Shown here: positions 43,197-52,900 of the stretch, piece after piece
How positions within the stretch are numbered: the first letter of the stretch is position 1
Layout: every line of letters starts with the position of its first letter
Source: JADLGL01 sp050184415
GTDB taxonomy: Bacteria; Pseudomonadota; Alphaproteobacteria; Rhizobiales; Kaistiaceae
Direction of reading: 5' to 3'
Assembly: GCA_050184415.1 (NCBI GenBank)
Contig: JBFXAJ010000012.1
Coordinates: forward strand, 36,999-100,998
DNA: 64,000 nucleotides
The notes under the pieces: model-generated
The model's input: the letters and a program-made list of their open reading frames with translations, nothing else
Databases searched by the model: none
What the model was told of the DNA's origin: nothing
Translations under genes and position numbers: made by a program

Positions 43197-43997
43197 TTAA
43201 GGACGAGCCGCCTTCTCCGCCGCTTTGGCCTCGTCCCAGAGTTCTTCCATCGCCTCGAGGCCGGCGGTTTCGAGCGGCACACCGTCGTCCTTCAACGACC
43301 GCTCGATGTGCCTAAAGCGCCGGACGAACTTGGCGTTCGCCCGCCGGATCGCGGCTTCCGGATCGACGTGCAGGTGTCGCGCGAGATTGGCGACGACGAA
43401 CAGGAGATCGCCGATCTCATCCTCGAGGCGATCGGCCTCGCCGCCCGCGATCTCCGCCTCGATCTCCTGCGTCTCCTCCCTGATCTTGTCGATGACGTGG
43501 GACGCGTCGGGCCAGTCGAAGCCGACCGTCGCGGCGCGCTTCTGCAGCTTCACGGCGCGCGTCAGGCCGGGAAGGGCGACGGCCACGTCATCCAGGATTC
43601 CCGCGGCTTCGCCGGTCTCGGCCGCCCTGGCCTTCCGCTCCTCGGCCTTGCTGCGTTCCCAAAAGCCGCGGGTGGCGACGGCCTCGCCGAACACATGAGG
43701 ATGGCGGCGGATCATCTTGGTGGTGATCGCCTCGACGACATCCCCGAACGCGAACGCCCCGCGCTCCTCCGCAAGCCGCGCGTGGTAGACGGACTGGAAG
43801 AGGAGGTCGCCAAGCTCGTCCCGGAGGTCGTCCATCGCATCGCGCTCGATCGCGTCGGCGACCTCGTAGGCTTCCTCGATCGTGTAGGGTGCGATCGACG
43901 CGAAATCCTGCTCGAGGTCCCACGGACAGCCGGTTTCCGGATGCCGCAGCGCCGCCATGATCTCGACGAGGCGGCTCACATCGCGCGATGGCTTCAT
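43197..43997 (-). CDS. mazG: Nucleoside triphosphate pyrophosphohydrolase MazG
   Basis: 266 residues with two MazG domains. Domain one begins LRHPETGCPWDLEQDFASIA and has EEAYEVADAIE and the E-x-x-D DELGDLLFQ motif. Domain two has EEIEAEI-type EETQEIEAEI and EDEIGDLLFVVANLARH. It hydrolyses NTPs and ppGpp-linked pools for housecleaning. The ATG at 43997 gives the family's usual start. Confidence 0.94.
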   Translation of the reverse strand: MKPSRDVSRLVEIMAALRHPETGCPWDLEQDFASIAPYTIEEAYEVADAIERDAMDDLRDELGDLLFQSVYHARLAEERGAFAFGDVVEAITTKMIRRHPHVFGEAVATRGFWERSKAEERKARAAETGEAAGILDDVAVALPGLTRAVKLQKRAATVGFDWPDASHVIDKIREETQEIEAEIAGGEADRLEDEIGDLLFVVANLARHLHVDPEAAIRRANAKFVRRFRHIERSLKDDGVPLETAGLEAMEELWDEAKAAEKAARP

Positions 43998-44154
43998 GGC
44001 GTCAGCCCTTTCGGGGGTCTCAAAGATCAACAACAAAGCGCTGATGGATAGGGCGGTTCGCCCCGTGACGAAAGGCAGTAGCCGATCCTGCTCGCTATGT
44101 CGGATGATGGACGGGTCAAGAGATCCCCGACGCAATGCCCGGAGAAACACTCAG

Positions 44155-44914
44155 ATGAAGCCCGCCGGTGCGAGGTGCGCGCTGACAGCCGCCATTGCTC
44201 TCGCAGCGGCCACCTCGGCCGGCAGCCAGCCTCGCACCATTCTCGCCGTTCACAGCGTCTCGGCGCCGCCTTTCGCGCAGAAGGTCGGAGACAACCCGAG
44301 CGAGGGCATCGTCATAGACCTCTGCAACGCCATTGCCGCCGACAATGGCTGGATCATCGAGTACCAGGCGATGCCGTTTGCGGAAATCATCCCGGCCGTA
44401 GCCGCGGGCGATGCGGACATGATCTGTACTGGCATGACACCGTCACCGGAGCGCGCGGCCCAGGTCGCGTTTACCATGCCATATTTCGCGGCCGGCGAGG
44501 GCATGGCGGTCCTCGCGACGGACACCACGGCCTACGTGACGTGGGAATGAAGTGCGCGACGAGCCCGTAGGCGTTGTTCGCGGTACGGCCTTCTTGGCCG
44601 TGATGGAACAGGCTGGCATCTTCACGGACCTCCGTGTGTTCGATGCCGGACCGGCGGCGTGGGCGGCGCTCCTGAGCGGGGAGATCAAGGCCTTCTTCAC
44701 GGCCGAACCGACGCTGACCTACGAGGTCGCGACCCAGTACCCGGAGGCACGTGTCGTGGAAACTTACCAACCGGTGGTTCTTAGGGCATACGCCCTGGCG
44801 GCAGGGATCGACGACCCGGAACTGCTTGCGGCCGTCGACGCGTCGCTGGCCCGATTCAGGATCAACGGAACGCTCGATGCGATCCTCGAGCGGTGGGGTG
44901 TCCTGGGGCGCTGA
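44155..44914 (+). pseudogene. Periplasmic amino-acid-type binding protein gene with one frameshift
   Basis: The first frame encodes a signal peptide and lobe one of an SBP_bac_3 protein (EGIVIDLCNAIAADNGWIIE, DMICTGMTPSPERAAQ, TMPYFAAGEGM) and stops at 44550 after YVTWE. The second frame continues at once with VRDEPVGVVRGTAFLAVMEQ, EIKAFFTAEPTLTYEV and the usual end DAILERWGVLGR. Removing one G from the GGG at 44543-44545 restores WNEVRDEPVG. Apart from that base the gene looks whole, so the frameshift is recent or an assembly error. GGAGAAAC precedes the ATG. No permease gene is adjacent. Confidence 0.8.
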
Positions 44915-45043
44915 GGCCGATGGGTCGCTGCGGGCCCGTTGCACGGTGCCGCCAGGCCCTCGGGATCCAGTCGCATAAGGTATATTATGGAACTATCGCG
45001 TCAACGATTTTGGCGGTTCAACGGATCGAATCGTAGAGCCGAC

Positions 45044-45889
45044 TCAGGCAGTTGCGCCCGAGTTCTGCGATGCCGGCTCAACGGCGAGCTCAAAACTCAT
45101 GCCGTCGTACGCGGGTTCGACATTGGCCGGCAGCGACCGGTGCAGCGACCGGTAATCGAGCTCGTTGGTCATGTGGGTGAAGATCCCGCGCCGCGGCTTG
45201 AGCCGCTCCACAAACGCGAGCGCTTCCTGCACCGAGCAATGGCTCGGGTGCGGACGTTCGCGGAGCGCGTCGAGAATCCAGACGTCCAGGCCGCCCAGCG
45301 TGGCCACGCTCTCCGGCGGCAGATCGTTGAAGTCGCAGGAATAAGCGATCGGGCCGACGCGGAGGCCGAGGGACCGGATGTCGCCATGGATCTGGTCGAA
45401 CGGCAGGATAGCGACGGGGCCACCGGGTCCGTCGATCGTGAATGGCACTCCTGGCGTGATCCGCGTGCGGGACAGGAACGGCGGATAGGTGCTGCCGGGC
45501 GGTGCCCTGAAGCAGTAGCCAAAACCTTCCTCGAGACGCTGCTGGGTGGCGTCGTCGCTGTAGATCGGGACCGTCCGGCGGCCGCCGTCATTGATCCAGT
45601 AGCCGCGAAGATCGTCGATGCCGTGGACATGGTCGGCGTGCGGATGCGTGTAGACGACACCGTCGATCGCCTCGACCGCCGCCGCCAGGAGCTGGTTGCG
45701 AAGGTCGGGGCCGGTGTCGATCACGACCCGGGTCGGCCGCTCGCCGTCGCCGAACAGCTCGATCAGCGCCGAGCACCGCGTGCGGCGGTTCCGCGGCTCC
45801 GACGGATCGCAGGCGCCCCAGTCGCCGCTGATCCGCGGAACGCCCGGCGACGCGCCGCAGCCGAGGATGGTGAAGCGAAGGCGCGCCAT
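45044..45889 (-). CDS. Metallo-beta-lactamase-fold hydrolase, PhnP-like
   Basis: 281 residues. ILGCGASPGVPRISGDWG near the start and the metal motif THPHADHVHGIDDL (about 81-94), then D in SCDFNDLPP and the late H in FTHMTNELDY. This is the PhnP/tRNase Z-like subgroup of cyclic phosphate or nucleotide phosphodiesterases. It lies two bases after tatD and is conserved next to tatD and metG in Hyphomicrobiales; the true substrate is not known. Confidence 0.88.
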   Translation of the reverse strand: MARLRFTILGCGASPGVPRISGDWGACDPSEPRNRRTRCSALIELFGDGERPTRVVIDTGPDLRNQLLAAAVEAIDGVVYTHPHADHVHGIDDLRGYWINDGGRRTVPIYSDDATQQRLEEGFGYCFRAPPGSTYPPFLSRTRITPGVPFTIDGPGGPVAILPFDQIHGDIRSLGLRVGPIAYSCDFNDLPPESVATLGGLDVWILDALRERPHPSHCSVQEALAFVERLKPRRGIFTHMTNELDYRSLHRSLPANVEPAYDGMSFELAVEPASQNSGATA

Positions 45890-45891
45890 GC

Positions 45892-46668
45892 TCAGGTCCG
45901 CGGCACTTTCCGGAACAGCCGGAAGAAATTCTCGGTCGTCTGCGCCGCGATCTCGTCGAAGGAGACGCCGCGGATCTCGGCGAGAACCTTCGCGGTCTCC
46001 ACGACATAGGACGGCTCGTTGCGCCGGCCGCGATGCGGCGTCGGCGCGAGATAGGGCGCGTCGGTCTCGACCAGGAGCCGCTCCATCGGCACCTCGGCGG
46101 CGATGGCGCGCAGCGCCTCGGTCTTCTTGAAGGTGATGATACCCGAGAAGGAGACGTGGAAGCCGAGCTCGACGCCGGCGAGGGCGAGCTCGCGGCCCGA
46201 CGAGAAGCAGTGGAGGATCGCGGGGAAGGGCCCCTTCCCTGCCTCGTCGCGCAGGATCGCGATCATGTCGTCGTCGGCATCGCGGGCATGGATGACGAGC
46301 GGCAGGCCGGTGATGCGCGCAGCCGCGATGTGGCGGCGGAAGCCTTCGGCCTGCGCGACCGGGTCGCCCTCGTAGTGATAGTCGAGACCTGCCTCGCCGA
46401 TCGCGACCACCTTCGGATGCGTCGAGAGCGCGACGAGGTCGTCGGTCGTGACATCGAGCTCCTCGGCGGCGTTGTGGGGGTGGGTGCCGATCGAGGCGAA
46501 GATGTCGTCATTCGTATCGACGATCGCCTTGAGGCGGTCGAACTGGCGGACCCGGGTGGAGATCGTGACCATCCGGCCAACGCCCGCCGCCCGGGCGCGG
46601 CCGATGACCGCTTCGCGCTCTTCACCAAAGTCGGGAAAGTCGAGATGGCAGTGGCTGTCGACGAGCAT
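45892..46668 (-). CDS. tatD: TatD family hydrolase / DNase
   Basis: 258 residues. Metal ligands in VDSHCHLDFPDF (H-x-H), IGEAGLDYHYE, VIHARDADDD, LHCFSSG and VETDAPYLAPTPHRG. The TIM-barrel TatD enzymes are 3'-5' exonucleases or D-aminoacyl-DNA/tRNA repair hydrolases. ATG at 46668, 25 bases after metG. Confidence 0.94.
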   Translation of the reverse strand: MLVDSHCHLDFPDFGEEREAVIGRARAAGVGRMVTISTRVRQFDRLKAIVDTNDDIFASIGTHPHNAAEELDVTTDDLVALSTHPKVVAIGEAGLDYHYEGDPVAQAEGFRRHIAAARITGLPLVIHARDADDDMIAILRDEAGKGPFPAILHCFSSGRELALAGVELGFHVSFSGIITFKKTEALRAIAAEVPMERLLVETDAPYLAPTPHRGRRNEPSYVVETAKVLAEIRGVSFDEIAAQTTENFFRLFRKVPRT

Positions 46669-46693
46669 GGGAAACGATGATGGGACGCCGCCG

Positions 46694-48241
46694 TCAGACG
46701 GCGACGTCCTTCTCGATCTTGGGGAAGATGCCGTGCGGGGCGGGCAAGGCCGTGCCCGGGACGATGCGGTTCGCCGGCGTGAGCGATGCGAAACTCCGCG
46801 CCTCCGGCGGGATCGCCAGCATGTCGAGGAGCTTGCCTGCCGCTTCCGGCATCGACGGCTGCGCCAGGATCCCGAAGACGCGGAGAAGCTCGGCTGCGAC
46901 GTAGAGGACCGTCGCCATGCGCGCCGGGTCGCTCTTCGCGAGCTTCCAGGGTTCGTTGGCCGCGAAGTAGCCGTTGGCGTCGCTGATGACCCCGAACAGC
47001 GCCACCAGCGTCTGATGGATCTGCTGCGACCGCATCGCCTCGCGCGCCGCCGGCAGCAGCGCCAGGGCCGCGTCCATGATCGCTTCGTCTGCGGCACCGA
47101 ACGGACCGGGCGAGGGCACCCTCCCCTCGCAGTTCTTCGCGATCATCGAGAGCGAGCGTTGCGCCAGATTGCCGAAGTCGTTGGCGAGGTCCGCGTTGAT
47201 GCGGTTCGCGATGCCGTCGATGCTGTAGTTGCCGTCCTGGCCGAACGGCACCTCGCGCAGGAAGAAATAGCGGACCTGGTCGCGGCCGTAGCGCTCGATG
47301 AGGTCGAACGGGTCGACAACATTGCCGACCGATTTCGACATCTTCTCCCCGCGGTTGAAGAGGAAGCCGTGGGCGAAGACGCGCTTCGGCAGCGGGAAAC
47401 CGGCCGACATCAGGAAGGCCGGCCAGTACACGGCGTGGAAGCGGACGATGTCCTTGCCGATGACGTGGAGATCGGCGGGCCAGTAGCGCTTGAACTCCGA
47501 GGGATCATCAGGGAAGCCGACGCCGGTCAGGTAGTTCGTGAGCGCGTCGACCCAGACATACATCACATGCTTCGGATCGTCCGGGACCGGAATGCCCCAG
47601 TCGAAGGTGGTCCGCGAGATCGACAGATCGCGGAGTCCCCCCGCAACGAAGCTGGCGACCTCGTTGCGCCGTTCGTCAGGGCCGACGAAGTCCGGATGGT
47701 CGCGATAGAGGGCGAGAAGCCTGTCCTGGTAGGCGGACAGGCGGAAGAAGTAGCTGTCCTCCTCAACCCATTCGACGGGCGATCCGAGGGGTTCGCGGCG
47801 TACGCCGTCGGCGCCTACCGTCGTCTCCTCCTCATCGAAGAACGCTTCCTGTCGGACTGAGTACCAGCCGGAATATTTGTGGAGATAGATGTCTCCATTG
47901 GCCGCCATGCGCCGCCAGATCTCCTGACAAGCGGCGTGATGGCGAGGCTCCGTGGTCCGGATGAAATCATCATTGGACGCCCCTACCGCCGTCAGCATAT
48001 CGCGAAAACGCTGCGAGTTCCGGTCCGCCAGCTGCTGCGGAGTGATGCCTTCGGCGACGGCCGTCTGAAGCATCTTGATGCCGTGTTCGTCCGTGCCTGA
48101 GAGGAAGAAGACGTCCTGACCGTCAAGGCGCGCGAAGCGTGCAAGCGTGTCGGACGCCAGTGCGGTATAGGCATGCCCAATGTGCGGCTTGCCGTTGGGA
48201 TAGAAAATCGGGGTCGTGATGTAGAAAGTCTGGCGGTCCAT
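46694..48241 (-). CDS. metG: Methionyl-tRNA synthetase
   Basis: 515 residues. YITTPIFYPNGKPHIGHAYT contains the HIGH motif (about 19-22) and GEKMSKSVGNVVDPF the KMSKS motif (about 298-302). The connective domain lacks the zinc-binding cysteine knuckle of the long form, and there is no C-terminal tRNA-binding domain, so this is the short alphaproteobacterial type. It sits between holB and tatD as is usual in the group. Confidence 0.97.
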   Translation of the reverse strand: MDRQTFYITTPIFYPNGKPHIGHAYTALASDTLARFARLDGQDVFFLSGTDEHGIKMLQTAVAEGITPQQLADRNSQRFRDMLTAVGASNDDFIRTTEPRHHAACQEIWRRMAANGDIYLHKYSGWYSVRQEAFFDEEETTVGADGVRREPLGSPVEWVEEDSYFFRLSAYQDRLLALYRDHPDFVGPDERRNEVASFVAGGLRDLSISRTTFDWGIPVPDDPKHVMYVWVDALTNYLTGVGFPDDPSEFKRYWPADLHVIGKDIVRFHAVYWPAFLMSAGFPLPKRVFAHGFLFNRGEKMSKSVGNVVDPFDLIERYGRDQVRYFFLREVPFGQDGNYSIDGIANRINADLANDFGNLAQRSLSMIAKNCEGRVPSPGPFGAADEAIMDAALALLPAAREAMRSQQIHQTLVALFGVISDANGYFAANEPWKLAKSDPARMATVLYVAAELLRVFGILAQPSMPEAAGKLLDMLAIPPEARSFASLTPANRIVPGTALPAPHGIFPKIEKDVAV

Positions 48242-48306
48242 CGTCGTCTCGCCTCGGGAAATTGCCACGCGCAGAACGCCGGGACGAAAACCCGGCATAT
48301 CGTCGA

Positions 48307-49383
48307 TCACATTCGGGCGGCGTGGGCGAGCGTCATGAAAATCTGCAGGACCACCTGCTTGCGGTCGAGGTTCAGTTCCTCAGCCTGGAACGTCGTTTCG
48401 GCGGCTTTCTCCCATACGTCCGCCCAGGTGGCAAGCGAAGCGGCTGATACCGCGGGAGCCACCGGAACGCCGTTCGGCTCGGGTTCCCCGCGGACACGGC
48501 GGGAGAGCCAGCCCTCGAGCCCGTCGAGGAACCCGACATAGGCGTCCTCGTCACCGCGAGCCGAGACACGGTCGGCGAGGAGGTGGACGCCGCGATAGTC
48601 GATGTCCGGAAGGCGCGCGACGATCTCCTGGAAATCGCGGTAGGTATCCACGCCATCGCCCTGCAGGAGCAGGATCGCGCGGCGGAGGCTGCCATTGGCG
48701 AGCGCGGCGGCGAGGTGGATGTCGGCGGTGGATGCCCGCTCGCCGTGATCCCGGAACGCAGTCTCGATCGCTTCCACCGGCAGCGGCGGCAGGTCGAGCC
48801 TTCGGCACCGCGAGCGGATCGTGGGCAGCAGTTTTCCGGGCCTTGCGGCAAGAAGCAGGAACAGCGACCGCTGCGGTGGTTCCTCAAGCATCTTCAGCAA
48901 GGCATTGGCCGCGTTCGGGTTCAGCTCGTCCGCCGTGTCGACGATGCAGATCCGCCAGCCCGCCTCGCCGGCAGTCGATCCGAAGAAACCCTGGATGCGG
49001 CGGACCTCATCCACGGTGAGCTCGGTCTTGTACCGCTTCAGCTTGTCGTCCCATGGCCGCTGCAAGGTGATGACGTTCGGATGGCCCCGCGCGGCGATCT
49101 GGCGGAACACGCGGCTCTCGGGATCGACGTCGAGTGTGGCGTCGCCTTCGGTCGGCGGATTCGGGCGTGCATGGGTGAGCGCATAGCGCGCGAGCCGGTA
49201 GGCCAGCGTCGCCTTGCCGGAACCGCGCGGCCCGGTGACGAGCCAGGCGTGGTGCATCCGGCCGCTGGCCAGGGCATCGCGCAGCGTCAGCTCGGCCGCG
49301 GGCGCGCCGTACCAGTGCGTCTGGCTCTCCGGTAGCGGCCAGCCTTCGACCGCATCGAGGGACGGGATGTCGTCGTCAGCCAC
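48307..49383 (-). CDS. holB: DNA polymerase III subunit delta'
   Basis: 358 residues from GTG 49383, which overlaps the end of tmk. Walker A-like VTGPRGSGKATLAYRLARYA (about 49-68), clamp-loader segments TVDEVRRIQGFF, IVDTADELNPNAANALLKML and the SRC-like TIRSRCRRLDL (about 193-203). It is part of the clamp loader and the partner of tau and delta. Confidence 0.93.
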   Translation of the reverse strand: MADDDIPSLDAVEGWPLPESQTHWYGAPAAELTLRDALASGRMHHAWLVTGPRGSGKATLAYRLARYALTHARPNPPTEGDATLDVDPESRVFRQIAARGHPNVITLQRPWDDKLKRYKTELTVDEVRRIQGFFGSTAGEAGWRICIVDTADELNPNAANALLKMLEEPPQRSLFLLLAARPGKLLPTIRSRCRRLDLPPLPVEAIETAFRDHGERASTADIHLAAALANGSLRRAILLLQGDGVDTYRDFQEIVARLPDIDYRGVHLLADRVSARGDEDAYVGFLDGLEGWLSRRVRGEPEPNGVPVAPAVSAASLATWADVWEKAAETTFQAEELNLDRKQVVLQIFMTLAHAARM

Positions 49384-50077
49384 CGTCCACCTCGTCGGTC
49401 ACCAGCCGGTCGGTCACGGCGTGCCAGATCGCGTCCGCAACCTCCTCTTCCGGGCGGGTCGCATCGACCACGAGGCACCGCTCCGGCTCCGCGGCCGCGA
49501 TGTCGAGGAACGCCTGGCGCCGCCGCTGGTGTTCGCCAAGGTCGTCGCCCTCGAAGCGGTCCGGTCCCGCCCCGGAACGCGCCGCGGCGCGGCGGAGGCC
49601 GATCTCGGCCGGGAGGTCGAGGATGATCGTGAGGTCGGGCCAGAACGGCCACACGGCAACCCGCTCGAGCGCGCGGATCAGGGCCGGGTCGACGCCCGCG
49701 GTGCCCTGGTAGGCGCGCGTGGAATCGATGAAGCGGTCGCACAGCACCCAGTGGCCGCTCGCGAGCGCCGGGCGGATCAGCTTCTCGATGTGATCGGCGC
49801 GGGCGGCGGCGAAGAGCACGGTCTCGGCGTCCGGCCCGAGGGGCTTCGCGGCGCCTTCAAGGAGAAAGCGGCGGATCGATTCCGCGATCGGCGTCCCGCC
49901 GGGTTCGCGCGTCGTCGTCACGTCGACCCCCAACGCACGCAGCCGGGCCGCGAGGTGCTGGAGCTGGGTGGTCTTGCCACCCCCCTCCCCGCCTTCGAAG
50001 GTGATGAACCGCCCGCCGGCGCGCGGCAGCCCCTTGGTTCCGGCACTGGCCGCGAGCGTCGCGATGGCGCTCACCAC
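49376..50077 (-). CDS. tmk: Thymidylate kinase
   Basis: 233 residues. P-loop FEGGEGGGKTTQ (about 28-39), TREPGGTPIAE, DRFIDSTRAYQG (about 117-128) and LDLPAEIGLRR. It phosphorylates dTMP. Two adjacent GTG codons (50077, 50074) can serve as start; both lie within the end of dacC, so the genes are translationally coupled. Confidence 0.94.
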   Translation of the reverse strand: MVSAIATLAASAGTKGLPRAGGRFITFEGGEGGGKTTQLQHLAARLRALGVDVTTTREPGGTPIAESIRRFLLEGAAKPLGPDAETVLFAAARADHIEKLIRPALASGHWVLCDRFIDSTRAYQGTAGVDPALIRALERVAVWPFWPDLTIILDLPAEIGLRRAAARSGAGPDRFEGDDLGEHQRRRQAFLDIAAAEPERCLVVDATRPEEEVADAIWHAVTDRLVTDEVDGG

Positions 50078-51246
50078 AGGCCGTCAAGGAGGTTCTTCAG
50101 CGCGTCGAGCGCGCGCTGCGTGATCGGGCCTGCTTCGATATCGGTGGCCGCGTAGAGCGGCGACCGGCTCCGCTCCGCGCCGTCGACGAAGACGACCACC
50201 TGGCCGAGCTCGGCACCGACGTCGATCGGGGCCTCGATCGGGCCGTTGTAGACCGCCCTCGCCTCGACGCGCGCGTCGTGGCCGTCGACCGGGAGAAGGT
50301 TGTCCTCCGGTCCGTCGAGGCGCAGCGGGACCGTCCCGGCGATCCCGCCAAACACCGCGGCATCGACGAGGACATCGCCTGCCTCGAACAGCGTCACCAT
50401 GCGGTACGATGCGTAGCCCCAGTCGAGGAGGCGCCGCGCCTCCGTCGCGCGGGCGGATTCACTGTCGGCCCCGTTGATGACGGCAACGAGGCGGCGGCCG
50501 TCGCGCACGGTCGATGCAACGAGACCGTAGCCCGACTCTTCCGTGAAGCCGGTCTTCATGCCGTCAGCGCCGATATCGAGCGCCAGGAGCGGATTGCGGT
50601 TGCGCTGCGTGATGTCGTTCCAGGTGAATTCGCGCTCGCTGTAGATGGTGTAGTATTCCGGGAACTCACGGATGATGTAGATCGCGAGGGTCGCGAGGTC
50701 CCGCGCGGTGACGCGCTGGTCCGGATCGGGCAGGCCCGTCGCATTGGCGAAGCGCGAGCCCTCCATGCCGAGGCGCCGGGCCTCCTCGTTCATGCGCTCG
50801 GCGAACGCCTCCTCGGTGCCCGCGAGCCCTTCGGCAATCGTGATCGCCGCGTCGTTGCCGGACTGGATGATGACGCCGCGAATGAGGTCCTCGAGGCGGA
50901 TGTCGGAGCCGAGCGCGGCGAACATCGTCGAGCCGCCGGATGCCGCGCCACCCCGCCGCCAGGCGTTTTCGCTAACGCGGAACGTGTCGTCGAGGGTTAT
51001 CTCGCCCTCGCGGAGCGCGTCGAAGACGACCGCCATCGTCATCAGCTTGGCAAGGCTCGCCGGTGCCATGCGGGCGTCGGCCTCCTTCTCGAAGAGGACG
51101 GTGCCGGTCTGGAAGTCGACGAGGATGGCGTAGTCGACGGCGGTCTCGATCGGCTGCGCGTCGGCCTTCGCCGCGACCAGGACGAGAAACGCGGCAAGGA
51201 CGACAGCGCGGAATGGTGCAGGCACGGCCATCTGGAGCCTCGACAT
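50071..51246 (-). CDS. dacC: D-alanyl-D-alanine carboxypeptidase (PBP5/6 type)
   Basis: 391 residues. Signal peptide ends near AKADAQ. Serine-peptidase S11 motifs: APASLAKLMTM (S-x-x-K, about 62-67), SGN in IQSGNDAAI (about 127) and KTG in DGMKTGFTEESGYG (about 217). The C-terminal PBP5-type beta domain is present. It trims peptidoglycan stem peptides. ATG 51246 used; a TTG lies one codon earlier. Confidence 0.94.
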   Translation of the reverse strand: MSRLQMAVPAPFRAVVLAAFLVLVAAKADAQPIETAVDYAILVDFQTGTVLFEKEADARMAPASLAKLMTMAVVFDALREGEITLDDTFRVSENAWRRGGAASGGSTMFAALGSDIRLEDLIRGVIIQSGNDAAITIAEGLAGTEEAFAERMNEEARRLGMEGSRFANATGLPDPDQRVTARDLATLAIYIIREFPEYYTIYSEREFTWNDITQRNRNPLLALDIGADGMKTGFTEESGYGLVASTVRDGRRLVAVINGADSESARATEARRLLDWGYASYRMVTLFEAGDVLVDAAVFGGIAGTVPLRLDGPEDNLLPVDGHDARVEARAVYNGPIEAPIDVGAELGQVVVFVDGAERSRSPLYAATDIEAGPITQRALDALKNLLDGLW

Positions 51247-51288
51247 CAAGGCTCTACCAATCCCGCCCCGCCGGGGGCAATGCCGATG

Positions 51289-52350
51289 TCAGAGCTGGTA
51301 GGCCCCGGTGGCGCCGGCCTCGATCGCGGCCTCGATCGCCGCTCCGGCCGTCGCGGCGGCCGTCGTGAGCCGTACGGACCACAGCGAGCGGTCGCCGCGG
51401 TCGATCTCGGACACCGTCACGGCCCCGAACTCCTCGAGGAAGGCGGTGATCCGGTCGACATTGCCACGGTCGGAGAAGACGCCGACCTGGATGACGGTAT
51501 CGCCATTGGCGGCGGCCGCCGTGCGATCCGCCATCGCCATGTCCTGGATGGCCTGCTGGACCGGCGAGAGCATCGGGGTCGCGGCATATCCGATGGCGGC
51601 GGCGAGCGGATCGGTGCCGGCGGGAACTTCCGTCGGCGTGAAAACGGCTTCGGCAGCGCCGTTGGCAAAGGGATTGAACGTCCGCCGCGGGCCTCCGAGC
51701 GCGACCTGCTGGGTCTGCTCGTTGTAGGCGACCATCGTATCGGCGGGCTGGGCACCCGGCCCGACATAGGTCGCCAGCAGCATCTCGGTGTCGTCGCCCT
51801 CCAATGGCGCGCGGCCGACATATTCGACGCGGACTTCCGCGGTGCCCTGGTAGTAGAAGCCGAGCATGTTCGCCGCCTGGGCGGACATGTCGATAATGCG
51901 GTCGTTCGAGAACGGCCCACGGTCATTGACGCGGACGACGACCGACGCCCCGTTGGCGAGGTTGGTGACCCGGACATAGCTCGGCAACGGCAGCGTCTTG
52001 TGCGCCGCGGTCAGCGCGGTCATGTCGTAGTTTTCGCCATTGGCAGTGAGCTGGCCGTGGAAATCGGCGCCGTACCAGGACGCCATCCCGACGCGGGAAT
52101 AGTTCGGATCGGGCGCAGGGTCGTAGCACTGCCCGCGGATGCAATATTCGCGCTGGTCGACGAGCTCGTAGCCGACGCGGTGGGGGACGGGCGAGGCCGT
52201 GATGCCGGTACCGGTGGCGCTGTAGGTGCCCGAAGTCGTGGCGCCGCCGCCCGTCAGGGAGCAGGACGCCAGCAGACCCGCGGCGCAGGACGCTGCGGCA
52301 ACGCGAGCGAAAAGGGAAAGCTTGATCGACGGTGTCGTTCGGACCGACAT
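51289..52350 (-). CDS. rlpA: Septal ring lipoprotein RlpA (lytic transglycosylase)
   Basis: 353 residues. Lipobox LLASC at about 27-31. Double-psi beta-barrel domain with GMASWYGADFHGQLTANGE (about 90-108), the catalytic-type D in RVNDRGPFSNDRIIDMS, followed by a linker rich in Ala/Thr/Pro and a C-terminal SPOR domain (VIQVGVFSDRGNVDRITAFL) that binds denuded septal glycan. It cleaves naked glycan strands at division. Confidence 0.92.
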   Translation of the reverse strand: MSVRTTPSIKLSLFARVAAASCAAGLLASCSLTGGGATTSGTYSATGTGITASPVPHRVGYELVDQREYCIRGQCYDPAPDPNYSRVGMASWYGADFHGQLTANGENYDMTALTAAHKTLPLPSYVRVTNLANGASVVVRVNDRGPFSNDRIIDMSAQAANMLGFYYQGTAEVRVEYVGRAPLEGDDTEMLLATYVGPGAQPADTMVAYNEQTQQVALGGPRRTFNPFANGAAEAVFTPTEVPAGTDPLAAAIGYAATPMLSPVQQAIQDMAMADRTAAAANGDTVIQVGVFSDRGNVDRITAFLEEFGAVTVSEIDRGDRSLWSVRLTTAAATAGAAIEAAIEAGATGAYQL

Positions 52351-52900
52351 CACGCGCGGTCCGCGGACGGAGAAGTGGCGGCAGCGTCTGCGCAGGCCCA
52401 ACAAGCCGGCATCGTGGCGCGCATGATCCCCCGCTTCCCCGCATCGTGCCGCGACAAGGCACGTAAACGCGCTACAAGACTGGCCGCCTGGGACGGCCGC
52501 CATCGAATCCCGAATCCGTCCGGACGACGGACTTCAACGGCCTGTGAATAGAAAGCGACAGGACCGTTCGGGTCAAGAGAGAATGATTCATGACCCGGTG
52601 TCTCGCCCGTCCGAGGGATCGGTGCGCGGGGAGAACGACCGGCAATCATCCCAGTGATCTCCGCCGGAAGGTCTGAAAATTCCCTTACTTTTCTTGGTCG
52701 GCCGTACCGCCGGACCTTCATGCCGGCGAACGTCAACAGCGCAGCCGGCCGGAAGCATCCCCCGGTCGGGGGACGTTGACGATGTCACTTGGTGATTAGC
52801 TGCCGGGGCACTGGAACCAAAGAAGTACTGTCAACGATGAGGTTTTCGCCCGCGGGCGAAGCCAACGGTTACCTGTGCGCGCAGATCAGGGAGGAAGTGA
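52351..52900. other. Intergenic region before PQQ copy 4
   Basis: 550 bases. It holds a nested hairpin: CGTCAAC (52731-52737) with GTTGACG (52775-52781) outside, and CCCCC/GGGGG (52759-52772) inside, about 120 bases before the PQQ copy 4 start. An AT-richer stretch (CCCTTACTTTTCTTGG near 52682-52697) may contain promoter elements. A ribosome site GGGAGG lies nine bases before the ATG at 52901. No credible coding frame was found. Confidence 0.5.

Noticed and set aside
44552..44914. Second half of the binding protein as a separate gene
   Set aside because: It lacks a ribosome site, signal peptide and lobe one, and continues the preceding frame exactly after a one-base shift.
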